DNA from: Oryzomonas japonica
GTDB taxonomy: Bacteria; Desulfobacterota; Desulfuromonadia; Geobacterales; Pseudopelobacteraceae
Assembly (NCBI RefSeq): GCF_008802365.1
Contig: NZ_VZQZ01000002.1
Coordinates: 62,001-126,000 of the forward strand
Reading direction: 5' to 3'
DNA: 64,000 bases
In this document: piece by piece, positions 62,045 through 64,000 of the stretch
How positions within the stretch are numbered: the stretch's first letter is position 1
How the letters are laid out: the number at the start of each line of letters is the position of its first letter
Notes under the pieces: generated by a model
Seen by the model: the letters and a program-made list of their open reading frames with translations, nothing else
Database searches by the model: none
What the model was told of the DNA's origin: nothing
Made by a program: the position numbers and the translations under genes

Positions 62045-63955
62045 TTACTTGAAGTTCCTGCATTCTAAGGCAATGAAATCAACGAAATCGGCAGGCGTCA
62101 TGGGGTGCAGGTTTTTGCCGTCGCGATATCGCGGCGTCACGGTCCCCTGCTCCACCTCTTTGTCACCGATCACCAACATATAAGGAACCTTCTGCAACTG
62201 AGCCTCGCGAATCTTGAAACTCAGTTTTTCATTACGGAAATCGGACTGCACCCTGACGCCGGCTGCCCTGAGATGCGCCTGCACTTCCTGAGCGAACGCA
62301 ATCTGGTTGTCGGTAACGGTCAGCACGGTGGCCTGAACCGGCGAGAGCCAGAGCGGGAAACTGCCGGCAAAATGTTCTATCAGAACCCCGATAAAACGCT
62401 CGATGGAACCGAGAATCACCCGGTGGACCATGACAGGCCGTTTTTTCTCTCCATCCGGGCCGATATAATTGAGATCAAAGCGCTCCGGAAGGGTAAAATC
62501 ACACTGGATAGTAGCACACTGCCACCGTCTGTCAAGACAATCACGCAATTTGATGTCGATCTTGGGTCCGTAGAAAGCACCGTCGCCCTCGTTGATCTCG
62601 TAGGGACGGCCGGAATCCTTGAGCGCCGACAGGAGCGCGTTGGTGGCCAGCTCCCAGGAGGCATCGTCACCGATGGACTTTTCCGGGCGGGTGGACAGCT
62701 CCATCTCGTACTCGAACCCGAAGATCGCCATGACGTCGCTGACAAAGGCAAGAACGCCCTTGATCTCGGCATCCAGTTGTTCGGGAGTGCAGAGTATATG
62801 GGCATCGTCCTGGGTGAAGCAGCGGACCCGCAAAAGGCCGTGCAGTACGCCGGCCCGCTCGTGGCGGTGCACCGTGCCCAGTTCGAAATAGCGCAACGGC
62901 AGGTCGCGGTAGCTGCGGAGCTGGGACTTGTAGATCATCATATGGGCAAGACAGTTCATCGGCTTAATGCCGAAGCTCTGCTCGTCCACCTCGGTAAAAT
63001 ACATATTCTCGCGGTAGTTCTCGTAGTGCCCGGAGCGCTGCCACAATTCGGTCTTGAGAATCTGGGGACCCACCACGATGTCGTAACCGCGCTTGAGGTG
63101 TTCCTTGCGTTCGAAGTCTTCCAAAACCGTACGCAACATGGCCCCCTTGGGGTGCCAGATGGCAAAGCCTGCGCCGACCTCGTCGGAAAAGGAGAAGAGA
63201 TCCAGCTCACGCCCCAGCTTGCGGTGGTCGCGGCGTTTGGCCTCTTCCAGGCGATTCAGATAGGCTTCAAGCTCCTTCTTGTCCACAAAGGCCGTGCCGT
63301 AAATCCGTTGCAGCATACGGTTCTTCTCATCGCCGCGCCAATAGGCGCCGGCAATGGAGAGCAGCTTGAAAGCCTTGATGCGGGAGGTGCTGGGCACATG
63401 GGGGCCGCGACAGAGGTCGGCAAATCCACCCTGACTATAGACCGACACCGTTTCAACGCCTAAGTCGTTGATCAGTTCGGTCTTGTAGGGCTCACCCATT
63501 CCCTCAAACATGCGGATAGCGTCAGCACTGGCCAGCACACGACGCTCGAGTTTCAGATCGGCCGCGGCAAACTCGGACATCTTGGCCTCTATACGCTCCA
63601 AATCTTCCGGGGTAAAGGGCCGATCCATATCGAAATCATAGTAAAAGCCGGTCTCAATGGCCGGACCGATGGTCACCTTGGCCTGGGGAAACAGTTCTTT
63701 CACCGCCTGGGCCATCAAATGGGAGGCCGAATGACGAATAATTTCCAAGGCTTCGGGGCTTTTTTCGGTGATGATCTCCACATGCGCGCCATCGCTCATG
63801 GGCGCCGTGAGGTCAACCAGTTCGCCATTGATCTTGCCGGCCAAGGCGGCTTTCGCAAGACCGGCTCCAATGGATGCTGCCAGATCGAAAACGTTCGCGC
63901 CTGCGGGAAGTTCCCTTACGGAACCGTCAGGAAGCGTGATATTGATACTTGCCAT
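62045..63955 (-). CDS. thrS: Threonine-tRNA ligase
   Basis: 636 aa. An N-terminal TGS domain ([21 protein letters not shown]), editing-domain [16 protein letters not shown] with HxxxH, and class II core: [20 protein letters not shown] (zinc cysteine), [14 protein letters not shown], and the C-terminal anticodon-binding domain ([18 protein letters not shown]). ATG at 63955 has AGGAGA upstream. The upstream region is cut by the window edge after 45 nt, so its control cannot be judged. Confidence 0.96.
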   Translation of the reverse strand: MASINITLPDGSVRELPAGANVFDLAASIGAGLAKAALAGKINGELVDLTAPMSDGAHVEIITEKSPEALEIIRHSASHLMAQAVKELFPQAKVTIGPAIETGFYYDFDMDRPFTPEDLERIEAKMSEFAAADLKLERRVLASADAIRMFEGMGEPYKTELINDLGVETVSVYSQGGFADLCRGPHVPSTSRIKAFKLLSIAGAYWRGDEKNRMLQRIYGTAFVDKKELEAYLNRLEEAKRRDHRKLGRELDLFSFSDEVGAGFAIWHPKGAMLRTVLEDFERKEHLKRGYDIVVGPQILKTELWQRSGHYENYRENMYFTEVDEQSFGIKPMNCLAHMMIYKSQLRSYRDLPLRYFELGTVHRHERAGVLHGLLRVRCFTQDDAHILCTPEQLDAEIKGVLAFVSDVMAIFGFEYEMELSTRPEKSIGDDASWELATNALLSALKDSGRPYEINEGDGAFYGPKIDIKLRDCLDRRWQCATIQCDFTLPERFDLNYIGPDGEKKRPVMVHRVILGSIERFIGVLIEHFAGSFPLWLSPVQATVLTVTDNQIAFAQEVQAHLRAAGVRVQSDFRNEKLSFKIREAQLQKVPYMLVIGDKEVEQGTVTPRYRDGKNLHPMTPADFVDFIALECRNFK

Positions 63956-64000
63956 ACCAATCTCCTGTGTACTACCGACCTTATGACATCCAAACAGAAA

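Noticed and set aside
62105-63463. Long open frame on the plus strand opposite thrS
   Set aside because: It is antisense to a clear thrS gene, has no family-like motif and looks like a shadow due to high GC in third codon positions.
1-64000. Search for a CRISPR array, prophage genes or a PEP-CTERM tail substrate
   Set aside because: No regularly spaced repeats, no phage structural genes and no protein ending in a VPEP-hydrophobic-RRK tail were seen by eye; a PEP-CTERM substrate probably lies elsewhere in the genome.

Overview
This window looks like chromosome of a Geobacter-type bacterium (Desulfuromonadia, formerly Deltaproteobacteria). The evidence is the housekeeping run thrS-infC-rpmI-rplT-pheS-pheT-ihfA-merR-tRNA-Pro, an exosortase A (XrtA) exopolysaccharide locus, c-di-GMP (PilZ) proteins, a Tad/Flp pilus locus and good sigma-54 promoter matches. 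No species call is made.

Region 1 (1-22.4 kb, all minus strand): a tightly packed 20-gene run, no gap above about 52 nt. It begins at prsT near 22.4 kb and runs out of the left edge inside legF. Its first half is an XrtA/Wzx-Wzy-type exopolysaccharide set: TPR lipoprotein PrsT, initiating sugar-phosphate transferase, export protein, Wzz-like protein, tyrosine autokinase, AAA ATPase, outer-membrane barrel, polysaccharide deacetylase, exosortase, EpsI, two glycosyltransferases and a pyruvyltransferase-like protein. Its second half is a full legionaminic-acid-type nonulosonate pathway in biosynthetic order: legB, legC, legH, legI, legG, ptmE, legF. A sigma-54 promoter match (22882-22897) lies upstream, so the whole run may be one nitrogen/enhancer-controlled transcript.

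Region 2 (22.4-37.9 kb): accessory, mosaic in base composition and rich in signs of rearrangement. It holds two PilZ paralogues in inverted orientation, an IS3-type transposase remnant, an ATP-grasp-like gene convergent with a Dit1/PvcA (isocyanide synthase)-like gene, four family-2-type glycosyltransferases, a methyltransferase, an epimerase and large membrane proteins. A decayed copy of the 3' end of a TolA-like gene (29254-29500) and the intact gene (34294-36087) bracket a block of glycan genes.

Region 3 (37.9-51.0 kb): DUF192 protein, outer-membrane protein and lipoprotein, then a Tad pilus operon on the minus strand (two near-identical Flp pilins, TadE, CpaB, CpaC secretin, TadG-like, CpaE, CpaF ATPase, TadB, TadC and an unlisted 29-residue membrane peptide gene) with a sigma-54 promoter match in front of the pilins. 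A divergent AAA+ ATPase gene sits on the plus strand. No prepilin peptidase gene is present in the window.

Region 4 (51.1-55.9 kb, minus): radical SAM protein, FMN-binding split-barrel protein and a three-gene SsuABC/TauABC-type ABC transporter. The leader has a strong sigma-70 promoter and an intrinsic terminator before the first gene, a candidate riboswitch or attenuator of unknown ligand.

Region 5 (56.0-64.0 kb, minus): translation genes. infC appears to start at a rare AUA codon, and a 122-bp inverted-repeat element lies between pheS and pheT.
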